In this document: piece by piece, positions 1-8,138 of the stretch | Position numbering within the stretch: the stretch's first letter is position 1 | How the letters are laid out: each line of letters opens with the position of its first letter | NCBI RefSeq assembly: GCF_900115505.1 | Contig: NZ_FOWQ01000010.1 | Location: 1-64,000 of the forward strand | Origin: Geodermatophilus dictyosporus | Lineage (GTDB): Bacteria > Actinomycetota > Actinomycetes > Mycobacteriales > Geodermatophilaceae | Direction of reading: 5' to 3' | Length of the DNA: 64,000 bases | Program-made: the position numbers and the translations under genes | The notes under the pieces: model-generated | Database searches by the model: none | Told to the model about the DNA's origin: nothing | Seen by the model: the letters and a program-made list of their open reading frames with translations, nothing else

Positions 1-738
1 CTGGACCCCGACGGTCCCGAACCCGACCCCACCGAGGGCCGCCGGCTGATGCTGGCCCGGCACGCCGACGGGACGCTCAGCGGCCGCTTCGAGCTCGACG
101 CGGTCGGTGGGGAGAAGCTGCAGGCCGCACTGGAGTCCTTCGTGCAGGCCGACCGGCCGGCCGGGGACGAGCGCAGCCGCGCCCAGCGGCTGGGGGATGC
201 GCTGGTGCAGCTGTGCGACACCGCGCTGGCCGCCGGGTCGCTGCCGGTGCTGCGCACGGTCAAGCCGCACGTCGCGGTGGTGATCGGCCTCGAGGACCTG
301 GCCGGCCCCGCCACCGGCCGCGCGGCCGGGCGGATGGGCTTCGGCGCGGTCATCTCCGCCGCCCGCGCCCGCTGGATCGCCTGCGACGGCACCATCAGCC
401 GCGTGGTGTTCGGCCCCGACGGGGTGCCGCTGGACCTCGGGCGCGAGCAGCGGCTGGCCGACCGGCACCTGCGCCGGGCGGTGGAGCTGCGCGACGGCGG
501 CTGCGTGTTCACCGGCTGCGGAGCGCCCACCTGGTGGGCGGAAGTCCACCACCTGGTGCACTGGCTCGACGGCGGCGAGACCAACCTGGCGAACTCGGCG
601 CTGCTGTGCGAGCGGCACCACACCAAGGTGCACCACGGCTTCCGCGTCGAACGACAACCGGACGGACGGTGGCGCACCTGGCGACCCGACGGCACCGAGA
701 TCGGCGTCCCCGAACCCCTGCTCCCTCGCGCCGCCTGA
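1..738 (+). CDS. DUF222/HNH endonuclease, 5' end outside window
   Basis: The reading frame is open from base 1, so the start lies upstream of the window. The visible 245 residues are the end of the DUF222 region followed by a C-terminal HNH nuclease domain. The HNH motif is seen as CVFTGC, then VHHLVHWLDGG, then NLANSALLCERHH, which supplies the paired His, the Asn and the metal-binding His of a beta-beta-alpha-metal fold. DUF222-HNH proteins occur in many copies in actinobacterial genomes. Their substrate is not established; DNA cleavage is inferred from the fold. No partner gene is visible. Confidence 0.9.
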   Translation: MDPDGPEPDPTEGRRLMLARHADGTLSGRFELDAVGGEKLQAALESFVQADRPAGDERSRAQRLGDALVQLCDTALAAGSLPVLRTVKPHVAVVIGLEDLAGPATGRAAGRMGFGAVISAARARWIACDGTISRVVFGPDGVPLDLGREQRLADRHLRRAVELRDGGCVFTGCGAPTWWAEVHHLVHWLDGGETNLANSALLCERHHTKVHHGFRVERQPDGRWRTWRPDGTEIGVPEPLLPRAA

Positions 739-773
739 CCGGGCTGCTCTGCGCGCGGGAGGCGGAGTCCGTC

Positions 774-1196
774 TCAGTACCGGACGCCGAGGTGCTCCGC
801 CGCGCAGCCCGTGCAGAGGCCGGTGTTGTCGTGCACGTGCTCGCGGCCGTTGACCCGCCGGCAGACCGGACACCAGCGGAACGTCCGCCGCCGCCTGCGG
901 GCGACCTCCTCGGCCGCCTCGGCCAGCTCCGCCCGCTCGTAGAGCACCTCGTCGGAGGAGAACCGGCGGTCGGCCACGAACTCCCACACGAGGTCGTTCC
1001 CGGCCCACCGCGGCTCGGGACGGGCCAGCGTGAAGCCGAAGCCATCCCAGCCGACCGCCACCTGCGCCGGCTCGCCGCTCACGAACCACCGCTCGTGCTC
1101 CGGTCCGGGCACCTCGGCCCAGCCGTCGCCCAGCGCCCGCACCAGCACGTCGGTCGCGACACCGACCAGCGTGGCCAACTCCGCGGTGTCAGACAC
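774..1196 (-). CDS. Hypothetical protein with C-terminal zinc-ribbon-like cysteines
   Basis: A 140-residue protein starting at GTG. Its start overlaps the stop of the upstream RecB-like nuclease gene by 8 bp, so the two are probably cotranscribed and translationally coupled. The C-terminus holds CPVC and, about 20 residues later, CTGC, a likely structural zinc ribbon. The N-terminal two thirds (WAEVPGPEHERWFVSGEP, WDGFGFTLARPEPRW) matches no family I recognise. The coupling suggests an accessory role for the nuclease/helicase, but this is inference only. Confidence 0.7.
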   Translation of the reverse strand: MSDTAELATLVGVATDVLVRALGDGWAEVPGPEHERWFVSGEPAQVAVGWDGFGFTLARPEPRWAGNDLVWEFVADRRFSSDEVLYERAELAEAAEEVARRRRRTFRWCPVCRRVNGREHVHDNTGLCTGCAAEHLGVRY

Positions 1197-4100
1197 CCGC
1201 CATCTCCGCCAGCCGGCACAGCGCGTTGACCTGCCGCAACTGCTCCGGCGTCCGCACCTGCGCGTCGAGCAGCAGCGGGCTCATCACCACCACCGCGAGC
1301 GCCTTGGCCCGCGAGACCGCGACGTTGAGCCGGTTGAGGTCGTAGAGGAACGACACACCGCGCGGGGCGTCGTCGGCCGACGTCGATGTCGTCGAGTACA
1401 CGACCACCGGCGCCTCCTGGCCCTGGAACCGGTCGACGGTGCCCACCCGCGCGCCGTCGGGCAGCAGCGAGCGGATCAGCGCCACCTGGTTGTTGTACGG
1501 CGCGACGACGAGCACGTCGTCCGGCCCGATCGGCCGCTCGGCGCCCTCGGCGTCCACCCAGCCGACGCCCTGCAGCGACCGCCAGACGGCCGCGACCTCG
1601 GCCGCCTCCTCCCGGGACGACGCCGACGCCGACAGCGAGTGGGCCACGGAGCGCACCGCCAGGCCGCTGCCCGACACCAGCCCGCCCGGGCGCACGGTGA
1701 TCCGCTCCCGCAGCGGCGCCGACTCGAGCCGGCCCTCGTACGCCAGGTCGGACACGAACGCCGTCAGCGCCGGGTGCATCCGGTAGGTCGTGTCGAGGAA
1801 GACGCCCCGGCCCTCCGGCACGGTCGGGTGGCCCTCCAGCAGGTGCTCGAGCGCCGAGAGCCCCGAGTCGCCGGGGTGCACGCCCTGCGAGGGCTGGGCG
1901 AGCTGCTGGGGGTCGCCGAGCAGCACCAGCGACCGCGCGGATCGCGCCACCGCGACGGCGTTGGCCAGCGAGAACTGCCCGGCCTCGTCGACGACGAGCA
2001 CGTCGACGGCCTCGGCGAGGTCGGGCTGCGTCCAGAACCACGCCGTCCCGCCGACCAGCGACACGTCGCCGTCGAGCAGCCGGGAGGCGACCTCCCTGCC
2101 GTCCCTCGACCACTCGACGCCGGGCGCGCCGCAGGCCTGCTTCTCGTCGCACTTCTGCAGCGCGGGCCGCCCGACCGCCGACAGCACGTTGCCGATGACG
2201 GCGTGCGAGGTGGCGGTGACGCCGACCTTCTTGCCGGCGTCGAGCAGCGCGCGGATGAGGTGCGAGGCCGCCCGCGTCTTGCCGCTGCCGGGCGGGCCCT
2301 GGACGGCGAGCACCTCGCCGTCGAGTGCGAGCCCGATGCGGACGACGGCGTCGCCGGCCTGCTCGTCGGGACGGCGCAGGCAGTCGGCCGGCACCCGCCG
2401 CGCCAGCAGCGCCTGCCCGAGACAGGGCTGCCCGCCCAGGACGGCCTCGGCGGTGGCCGCGATCGCCCCGCGCATGCCCTTGTCGTCGATCGGCCCCTCC
2501 GGGCCGAGCGCCCGCGGGGAGGGCTCCTTCGTCGACTTCACGACGACGCGACCGGCGACGGCGTCCAGCTCGCGGATCTCCCCGACCCGGACGCGGGTGT
2601 CGACGTCCACGACCTTCGACCCGACCGACAGCTTGGTGTCCTGCGTCGGGAACCCGAGCGCGTAGAGCTTCGACCGCTTCTCGGTGCCCACCTCGACCGG
2701 CGCCGACAGCCCACCGAGCACCGTGCCGTCCTCGACCAGGGCGGCGTCGTCGAGGTCCTTGCGGCTGAAGAACTCCCACCAGCCGGGGCGGGCCTCGCGG
2801 CGGTGCCACTGGACGAGGTCGGCGAGCAGGTCGTGGCCGGCCTCCTGCAGCCGGCCGACCAGCGCCAGCTCGGCGAGCTCGGTCTCCGACCGCTCGGCCG
2901 GGCCGGTCGCCTCCGAGACGAGCGGGCGGTCCTGGCCGCCGAACTCGCGCTCCAGCTCCTCGCGCTGCGTCTCCAGCCAGTCGTGCAGCTCGCGGGTGGA
3001 GTCGACGTCGTCCTTGTTGTAGAGCTCGATGTCCCGCAGGCGCTGGGGGTCGCGGTCGGCGAGCCACTTCTCGTAGGCGATGACGCTGCCCATGGCGTCG
3101 GCGACGTCGCCGGTGTGCTGCCGGCCGTAGAACGCCTCGACCTTCTTGATCGAGTAGGAGCCCTTGCTGATCCGCATCGACTGCTTGACGACCGGATACA
3201 GGTCGACGAACCGCTCGGCGCGCAGCAGCTCGTCGAGCTCGGCCTCGCGGACGCCGTAGCGGCCGGTGAGCCGCTTGAGCGCGCTGACCTCGTAGGCGGC
3301 GTAGTGGTAGACGTGCATGCCGGCGTCCACCCGCCAGGCGGCGAGGACGAGGTCGATCAGGTCGCGAACCATCTGCTTCTCGGCGGCGGGGTCGTGCGCC
3401 CACAGCGCGGTGAAGCTGCCGTCGCGCCGCCCGATGCCGGCGAGGTACTCCAGGCCGGCGCCGTCGGCAGAGTGCGGGTCGCCCTCGAAGTCGAGGTAGA
3501 GGTCGCCGTGGCTGGGCTCGGGCAGCCGGAGCAGGCCGGTGCTCTTCGCCGGCGGTAGCAGGGTGCGGGTGGGGACGCCGGTGGCGCGCTCGCGCAGCTG
3601 CTCGCGGGCCTGCTCCTGGACGCGGGTGCGGGTGGCCGCGCCGATGCGCGCGGCCCGCAGCGCCGCGTCGTCGGCGCTGGCGAGCTGCTCGAGGGTGGTG
3701 ATCCCGGCGGCGCGCAGGGCGGCGCGGGTGTCGGCGCGCATGCCGGCGACGAGGCTCAGGTCATCGGCCGCGAGCAGCTCGCCGTCGCAGCGCGGCTTCC
3801 AGGTGCACTGGCTGCAGTAGGGCGTCGGGACCGGCTCGGTGGCCGGCGGGTCGGCGACGAAGGCGTCCAGCTTGGCGCGGGCGCGGCGGGCGTAGGCGGC
3901 GACGTCGACCAGCCGCCACGGGTGGGCCACGCCATCGCCGGTGACCACGCAGACGCGGTCGGGTTGCTGGCCCTGGAGGACGGCGAGCCGCTCGGCGTAG
4001 GTGGCCATCTGCAGCAGCGCGGGCACCTTGACGCGGCGGGCGAGCTTGGCGTCGGCGACCTCGTAGGACCAGTCCCCCAGCGCCGACGGGGTGGGCACCT

Positions 4101-4461
4101 TCAGGAGGAAGTCGGCCGCGCCGGCCCACACGCCGTCGGTGAACTGCGCCTGGTGGACGACGTCGACGCCGGCCCGCATGGCCTGCAGGGTCTCGGCCTC
4201 GGCCTCCCGGCGGCCGCGCGCGTCGAGGCGGACGGGGATGCGCACGATGCTGCGCCCCTCGGCCTCCAGCGCGTCGAGGTAGCGCAGCTCGTGCTCGGTG
4301 CCGAGGTCGGCGATGAGCTCGGCGTGGTCGCCCGGGCCCTCGGCGAGCGGCGCGAGCCGGCCGTCGGCGACGGCGAGGTCGAGCGTCGTGAGGTGGGCGC
4401 AGGCCTGGTGGCGGGTCAGGTCGGTGGGGCTCAGGACCAGGGAGCCGTCGGTGCGGTACAT
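1189..4461 (-). CDS. TM0106-type RecB-like nuclease fused to superfamily 1 helicase
   Basis: A 1090-residue protein. The N-terminal part is a RecB-like PD-(D/E)XK domain: WAGAADF near residue 113 and EVADAKL near 134-140 supply Asp and D-x-K. Cys21 together with Cys216, Cys219 and Cys225 (CSQCTWKPRC) suggests an AddB-like iron-sulfur cluster. A central RNase H-like or exonuclease-like segment (LYLDFEGDPH) follows. The C-terminal helicase has Walker A GPPGSGKT near residue 720 and a DEAG box near 825 (VVDEAGQFS), and ends in a UvrD/Dna2-like motif region (ATTSTS-like TSTSADDAPRG, LNVAVSRAK). The family is believed to act on DNA ends or flaps; the physiological role is unproven. The 140-residue zinc-ribbon gene follows with an 8-bp overlap. 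Confidence 0.9.
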   Translation of the reverse strand: MYRTDGSLVLSPTDLTRHQACAHLTTLDLAVADGRLAPLAEGPGDHAELIADLGTEHELRYLDALEAEGRSIVRIPVRLDARGRREAEAETLQAMRAGVDVVHQAQFTDGVWAGAADFLLKVPTPSALGDWSYEVADAKLARRVKVPALLQMATYAERLAVLQGQQPDRVCVVTGDGVAHPWRLVDVAAYARRARAKLDAFVADPPATEPVPTPYCSQCTWKPRCDGELLAADDLSLVAGMRADTRAALRAAGITTLEQLASADDAALRAARIGAATRTRVQEQAREQLRERATGVPTRTLLPPAKSTGLLRLPEPSHGDLYLDFEGDPHSADGAGLEYLAGIGRRDGSFTALWAHDPAAEKQMVRDLIDLVLAAWRVDAGMHVYHYAAYEVSALKRLTGRYGVREAELDELLRAERFVDLYPVVKQSMRISKGSYSIKKVEAFYGRQHTGDVADAMGSVIAYEKWLADRDPQRLRDIELYNKDDVDSTRELHDWLETQREELEREFGGQDRPLVSEATGPAERSETELAELALVGRLQEAGHDLLADLVQWHRREARPGWWEFFSRKDLDDAALVEDGTVLGGLSAPVEVGTEKRSKLYALGFPTQDTKLSVGSKVVDVDTRVRVGEIRELDAVAGRVVVKSTKEPSPRALGPEGPIDDKGMRGAIAATAEAVLGGQPCLGQALLARRVPADCLRRPDEQAGDAVVRIGLALDGEVLAVQGPPGSGKTRAASHLIRALLDAGKKVGVTATSHAVIGNVLSAVGRPALQKCDEKQACGAPGVEWSRDGREVASRLLDGDVSLVGGTAWFWTQPDLAEAVDVLVVDEAGQFSLANAVAVARSARSLVLLGDPQQLAQPSQGVHPGDSGLSALEHLLEGHPTVPEGRGVFLDTTYRMHPALTAFVSDLAYEGRLESAPLRERITVRPGGLVSGSGLAVRSVAHSLSASASSREEAAEVAAVWRSLQGVGWVDAEGAERPIGPDDVLVVAPYNNQVALIRSLLPDGARVGTVDRFQGQEAPVVVYSTTSTSADDAPRGVSFLYDLNRLNVAVSRAKALAVVVMSPLLLDAQVRTPEQLRQVNALCRLAEMAGV

Positions 4462-4527
4462 CGAGACGGGACGGTCTCATGCGGGCGGCGGAATCGGGGT
4501 GACCCGCGCCGGAGGGAGGATGCGTGC

Positions 4528-5931
4528 GTGACCGCTGGACTGCACCGCTCGCACCGGGTGGCCGGGGCCCTGGTCGGGTCGGCCGTGGGGGACGCGCTGG
4601 GCGCGCCGTTCGAGTTCGGCCCGCCCGGGGCGTTCTCGGCGCGCTTCCCCGCGCCCGCCCGGGGCGCGGCCACCGAGATGTGCGGCGGCGGGTCGCTGGA
4701 CCGGGAGCCGGGCGAGTTCACCGACGACACGCAGATGGCGCTGCTGGTGGCGCGGTCGCTGGTCGAGCGGGATGGGCTGGACGAAGCCGACCTGTTCGAG
4801 CGGTTCGCGACCTGGGCGGCGACCGGCCCGCCGGACATCGGCGTACAGACCCGCGCGGTGTTCGACTCGGGGCTGCCGTGGGACCGCGCGGCGGCCGAGC
4901 ACTTCGCCCGCACCGGGCGGGCGGCGGGCAACGGCTCGCTGATGCGGACGACGCCGGCGGCGATCTGGTTCTCCCGGTCCGGCACCGCGGCCACGGTGGA
5001 CGCCGCCCGGCGGATCTCGGCGCTGACCCACGGCGACCCCGCTGCTGGCGAGGGTTGCGCGGTGTTCCACGAGCTGCTGCGGGTGGCGCTCGACGGCGGT
5101 GACCCGCTGGCCGCCGTCCCCGCGGTGCTGGAGCTGGTCGCCCCTTCGGAACGCGAGCGGTGGGCGACCGTGCTGGCCCCGGACTGGGAGCCGTCGAAGG
5201 CGACGGAGTCGAACGGGGCGGTGTGGCCGACGCTCGGGCAGGCGCTGTGGGCGCTGCGGCACGGGCGTGACTTCGCCGAGGTGCTGCGGCTGGTGGTCGA
5301 CCTCGGCGGCGACACCGACACGGGAGCCTGCGTGGCCGGCGGGCTGGCCGGGGCGGTGTACGGGATGGGCGGCATCCCGATGCGGTGGGCGTCGGTGGTG
5401 CACGGCCGCGTCCCCGGGCACGGCGAGCGGGTCTGGCGGCTGGCCGACCTGCTGCGGCTGGCCGCCGACCTCGACGGCAAGGAGTTCTTCCAGGCGGAGA
5501 CGGGCGTGATCCCGAAGGTGGGTCCGGCGGAGGTGCTGCCGGGGATCTGGGCGGGCAACCTCGACGGCGCCCGCTGGAGCGAGGAGGACTTCGCCGTCAT
5601 CAGCCTGTGCCGGCTGGCCGAACCGTTCCCGCACACGTTGCACCGGATGGCCTACCTGACCGACAACAACCACAACGTGGACGTCGACGTCGTGCTGGCC
5701 GACGTGCTCGACGACCTCGCCGCGCTGCACGCCGAGGGCCACCGGGTGCTCGTGCACTGCCACGGCGGGGCGTCGCGGACCGGGCTGGTGCTGCGCGCCT
5801 GGCTGGTGCGCGAGCAGGGCATGACGCCGGCCGAGGCGACGGCGCACGTGGCCGAGCGGTGGCCCCACCTCGGGTTGTGGAACGACAGCTTCACCGCCGC
5901 GCTGGAGCGACTGGCCGCCAGCAGGCAGTAG
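4528..5931 (+). CDS. ADP-ribosylglycohydrolase fused to dual-specificity phosphatase domain
   Basis: A GTG start at 4528 is supported by the purine-rich ribosome-binding site GGAGGGAGGA at 4511-4520. The 467-residue product has two domains. Residues about 1-320 are an ADP-ribosylglycohydrolase (DraG/ARH-like): GSAVGDALGAPFE, the metal-ligand motif FTDDTQMALL and the late LGGDTDTGACVAGGLAGAVYG motif. Residues about 340-467 are a dual-specificity/tyrosine phosphatase-like domain with the full CX5R loop, HCHGGASRTG, with the nucleophilic Cys near residue 411. The protein could remove ADP-ribose from a macromolecule and also dephosphorylate a linked substrate. This coupling is inference. It is divergent from the RecB-like nuclease gene. 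Confidence 0.88.
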   Translation: MTAGLHRSHRVAGALVGSAVGDALGAPFEFGPPGAFSARFPAPARGAATEMCGGGSLDREPGEFTDDTQMALLVARSLVERDGLDEADLFERFATWAATGPPDIGVQTRAVFDSGLPWDRAAAEHFARTGRAAGNGSLMRTTPAAIWFSRSGTAATVDAARRISALTHGDPAAGEGCAVFHELLRVALDGGDPLAAVPAVLELVAPSERERWATVLAPDWEPSKATESNGAVWPTLGQALWALRHGRDFAEVLRLVVDLGGDTDTGACVAGGLAGAVYGMGGIPMRWASVVHGRVPGHGERVWRLADLLRLAADLDGKEFFQAETGVIPKVGPAEVLPGIWAGNLDGARWSEEDFAVISLCRLAEPFPHTLHRMAYLTDNNHNVDVDVVLADVLDDLAALHAEGHRVLVHCHGGASRTGLVLRAWLVREQGMTPAEATAHVAERWPHLGLWNDSFTAALERLAASRQ

Positions 5932-6025
5932 CGGTCCGACCCGTTCGGGCGACTCCTCACTCGACGGTCGATCTTGTGCCGGATACTCCTCCGGCTGCTG
6001 ACGAGCCGACGAGAGGACCGCGCAC

Positions 6026-6943
6026 ATGACCCAGCCGGCGGACGGGAGCCATCCCCGGCCTGGGCAGCCGCCGCGGGGCGGTCCGCGGTCGCGATGGGGC
6101 CCGCCCGGTCAGTCGCCGTCCTGGGGTCCGGTACCGTCGTGGGGTCCGCCGCCGGGCACCCCGGCCGGGCCACCGGTGTGGGGTCCGCCGCCGGGACCAC
6201 CTCCCGCGCCGCCCCTGGGTCCGCCGCCCGGGTGGCAGCCACCGCCACAGCCGTTCGGGAGCCCGCCGCCGAAGCGGCCGTACTCGATCCCGGGGGCGAT
6301 CGGTGCCACGCTCCTCGTGCTGTTCCTGCTGAGCGCGGTCATCTCGGACATCACCTCGGACGACGAGTCGTCCGAGGCGGCGTCCGACACGACGGAGTCG
6401 TACTCCGCGCCCCCCGCCACGGGCGCGCCCACCTCCCCGGTGCTGCCTCCTGAGCCGGAGCCGCCGGGCTTCGGGGACGGGACGTACCTCGTCGGTACCG
6501 AGGTCCACCCAGGCCTCTACCGGTCCGACGGCGCGCACTACTGCTCCTGGAAACGGCTCAGCGACCTGAGTGGCGACTACGACGCCGTCCTGGCGTGGGA
6601 CTACTTCGTCGAGGGACAGGTCTACGTCGAGGTCCTGCCCACCGACGTGGCGTTCACCACGGACGACTGCGGCCGATGGACAGCAGTGACCAGCGGCGGT
6701 CCCGACGTCAGCGGCGCCTTCGACGACGGCACTTACCTCGTCGGGAGCGAGATCCAGCCGGGCACCTATCGCTCGACCGGGGGCTCGGGCTGCTCCTGGA
6801 AGCGCCTCGCGGATCTGACCGGTGACTACGACGCCATCCTCGCCTCGGACCACTTCGTCGACGGGCAGGCCTACGTCGAGATCTCCCCGACCGACGTTGC
6901 CTTCTCCACGGACGACTGCGGCACCTGGAGCCGCGTCAGCTGA
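6026..6943 (+). CDS. Pro-rich single-pass membrane protein with two extracellular repeats
   Basis: A 305-residue protein. Residues 1-90 are very rich in Pro, Gly and Trp. A single transmembrane helix lies near 93-113 (IGATLLVLFLLSAVIS). A Ser/Thr/Glu linker follows, then two tandem copies of a domain of about 73 residues at roughly 148-222 and 232-305. Each copy has the pattern DGTYLVG, PG-YRS, a single CSWKRL, SGDYDA or TGDYDA, and TDDCG near the end, so each carries one likely disulfide. Expected topology is cytoplasmic Pro-rich tail and exported repeats. Function unknown; ligand binding or envelope sensing is possible. A stem-loop overlaps the stop codon. Confidence 0.82.
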   Translation: MTQPADGSHPRPGQPPRGGPRSRWGPPGQSPSWGPVPSWGPPPGTPAGPPVWGPPPGPPPAPPLGPPPGWQPPPQPFGSPPPKRPYSIPGAIGATLLVLFLLSAVISDITSDDESSEAASDTTESYSAPPATGAPTSPVLPPEPEPPGFGDGTYLVGTEVHPGLYRSDGAHYCSWKRLSDLSGDYDAVLAWDYFVEGQVYVEVLPTDVAFTTDDCGRWTAVTSGGPDVSGAFDDGTYLVGSEIQPGTYRSTGGSGCSWKRLADLTGDYDAILASDHFVDGQAYVEISPTDVAFSTDDCGTWSRVS

Positions 6944-6964
6944 CGGGCACCCTGTGGCCCGTCA
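6941..6964 (+). terminator. Stem-loop at stop codon of repeat-domain protein
   Basis: TGACGGGC at 6941-6948 pairs perfectly with GCCCGTCA at 6957-6964 around an 8-base loop. The stem starts in the TGA stop of the upstream gene. No U-tract follows, as is usual in actinobacteria. It may also serve the convergent SnoaL-like gene. Confidence 0.55.
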
Positions 6965-6994
6965 CGCCCTCCAGTTCCTCGGCGCGCGGAGCGC

Positions 6995-7426
6995 TCAGGC
7001 CATGGCGGGTGCCGGGACGGCGCCCAGCTGGACCATCAGGCCGAGGAAGTCGGCGGTCGTCCAGCGCTCGACCACCTGATCGCCGCGGAACCGCATGATC
7101 GTGACGCCGCCGATCTCGTAGGGTCGGCCCGTCGCAGGCACGCCCATGAAGTCGCCGTGGTGCTCACCGCTCACGACGAAGCGGCAGGCGAACATGTCGC
7201 CGTCCGTGAGCTGCTGGTGGAACTCGAGGTGCGGGTTCGGGCGGCCCGGTGCCCCCATGGCCGACCAGAACTGCCCGTAGAACGCCGCCACGGCCGCCTT
7301 GTCCATCGGACCCGGCTCGACGCCGTGGAACCGCAGGTCCTCGGCGTACAGCTCGAGGTAGCCGGGCAGGTCCCCGGCGTTCCACCGCTGCCGCGCCCGT
7401 TCGGCCAGTTCGGCGGGAGTGGTCAT
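6995..7426 (-). CDS. SnoaL-like / NTF2-fold polyketide-cyclase-type protein
   Basis: A 143-residue protein beginning MTTPAELAERARQRW. The pattern of an N-terminal helix, a LELYAEDLRFHG strand, FYGQFWSAMG, a central beta sheet and a VVERWTTADFLGLM C-terminus is the NTF2-like SnoaL ester-cyclase fold (about 130-150 residues). The conserved pocket could bind a small hydrophobic substrate, but this fold hosts many enzymes and non-enzymes, so no reaction is assigned. It stands alone, convergent with the membrane repeat protein. Confidence 0.82.
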   Translation of the reverse strand: MTTPAELAERARQRWNAGDLPGYLELYAEDLRFHGVEPGPMDKAAVAAFYGQFWSAMGAPGRPNPHLEFHQQLTDGDMFACRFVVSGEHHGDFMGVPATGRPYEIGGVTIMRFRGDQVVERWTTADFLGLMVQLGAVPAPAMA

Positions 7427-7524
7427 GGCTCCTCCTGGACGTCCCGACCCCGCAGCCTCCAGGGGGACCTTGGCAGCCCAGCCGTGCCGGCTCCCAGAGG
7501 CGTTCGTCCCCCGGAGCCGGTCGG

Positions 7525-7896
7525 TCAGCGTGCCGTGACGCGCAACCGCTCGGCGATGACCTCGACGGCGACGGAGCCCGCCGAGACGTCCATGACCAGC
7601 GCGAAGGCGGCGTCGTCGTCCAGGTCCGGCGCGTGCCCGTTGACGTCGAGGAACACGACCGCGGCGAGCCAGGCCAGTCGCTTGTTGCCGTCGACCAGCG
7701 GGTGGTTCTTGGCCAGCGAGTGCAGGAGGGCCGCTGCCTTGAGCGGGAGCGTCGGGTAGGCGTCCCGGCCGAATGCCTGCGCGCGCGGTCTGCCGGCGGA
7801 GGAGTCGAGCAGCCCGACGTCGGCCACCGGTCCGGCGCCGAGGATCCGCACGAGCAGGAGGAGGTCCTCCAGGTCGAGGTACTCGATCTCCGTCAC
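7525..7896 (-). CDS. doc: Doc-family (Fic fold) toxin of a type II toxin-antitoxin pair
   Basis: A 123-residue protein with the Fic/Doc core HPLVDGNKRLAW (residues about 64-75), which positions the catalytic His and the phosphate-binding GNKR loop. Known Doc proteins phosphorylate elongation factor Tu and halt translation. Length fits the family (about 125). It starts with an overlap of 4 bp after the upstream antitoxin stop, the usual antitoxin-toxin coupling. The ELDLLLL N-terminus and LHSLAKNHPLVDGNKR region are typical of death-on-curing proteins. Confidence 0.9.
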   Translation of the reverse strand: MTEIEYLDLEDLLLLVRILGAGPVADVGLLDSSAGRPRAQAFGRDAYPTLPLKAAALLHSLAKNHPLVDGNKRLAWLAAVVFLDVNGHAPDLDDDAAFALVMDVSAGSVAVEVIAERLRVTAR

Positions 7897-8093
7897 ACGG
7901 TGCCGAGGCGGTGGAGCACGTCACCCCACCGGCTCGCCAGCCGCTCGGCGCTCTCGGTCACCCGCGTGGAGTGGCCGCTACGGGCATAGCGCTCGAGCAC
8001 GGCACGCCGGATGACCTCCTGCCGGGAAGCGCCCTCGGCCTCGGCGAGCGCGGTGAGCGCCCTGTCGAGTTCCTCGTCGGTGCGGAGCGTCAT
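7893..8093 (-). CDS. Ribbon-helix-helix antitoxin partner of Doc toxin
   Basis: About 66 residues when started at the ATG at 8093 (MTLRTDEELDRALTALAEAEG). An upstream in-frame start at 8126 would run through the operator-like repeats and is less likely. The N-terminus is a MetJ/Arc ribbon-helix-helix (TLRTDEELDRAL, SRQEVIRRAVLERYAR) that should bind the promoter as a dimer. The C-terminal extension (RVTESAERLASRWGDVLHRLG) should bind Doc. It overlaps doc by 4 bp. Confidence 0.85.
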   Translation of the reverse strand: MTLRTDEELDRALTALAEAEGASRQEVIRRAVLERYARSGHSTRVTESAERLASRWGDVLHRLGTV

Positions 8094-8100
8094 CGCCACC

Positions 8101-8124
8101 GATACATGATACCGCCGTGATACC
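8101..8124. promoter_or_regulatory. Direct repeats upstream of Doc toxin-antitoxin pair, candidate operator
   Basis: TGATACC occurs at 8107-8113 and again at 8118-8124, an exact 11-bp period, with a related GATACAT at 8101-8107. One-turn spacing immediately upstream of the antitoxin start is what a ribbon-helix-helix autorepressor would bind. This AT-rich patch stands out from the GC-rich surroundings and probably also includes the promoter. Confidence 0.55.
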
Positions 8125-8138
8125 AATGCTGTCCTGCG

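Noticed and set aside
1030-3558. Long open frame opposite the RecB-like nuclease gene
   Set aside because: No family motif; Arg/His/Pro/Val-rich composition typical of the antisense of a GC-rich coding gene. The minus-strand frame carries all domain motifs.
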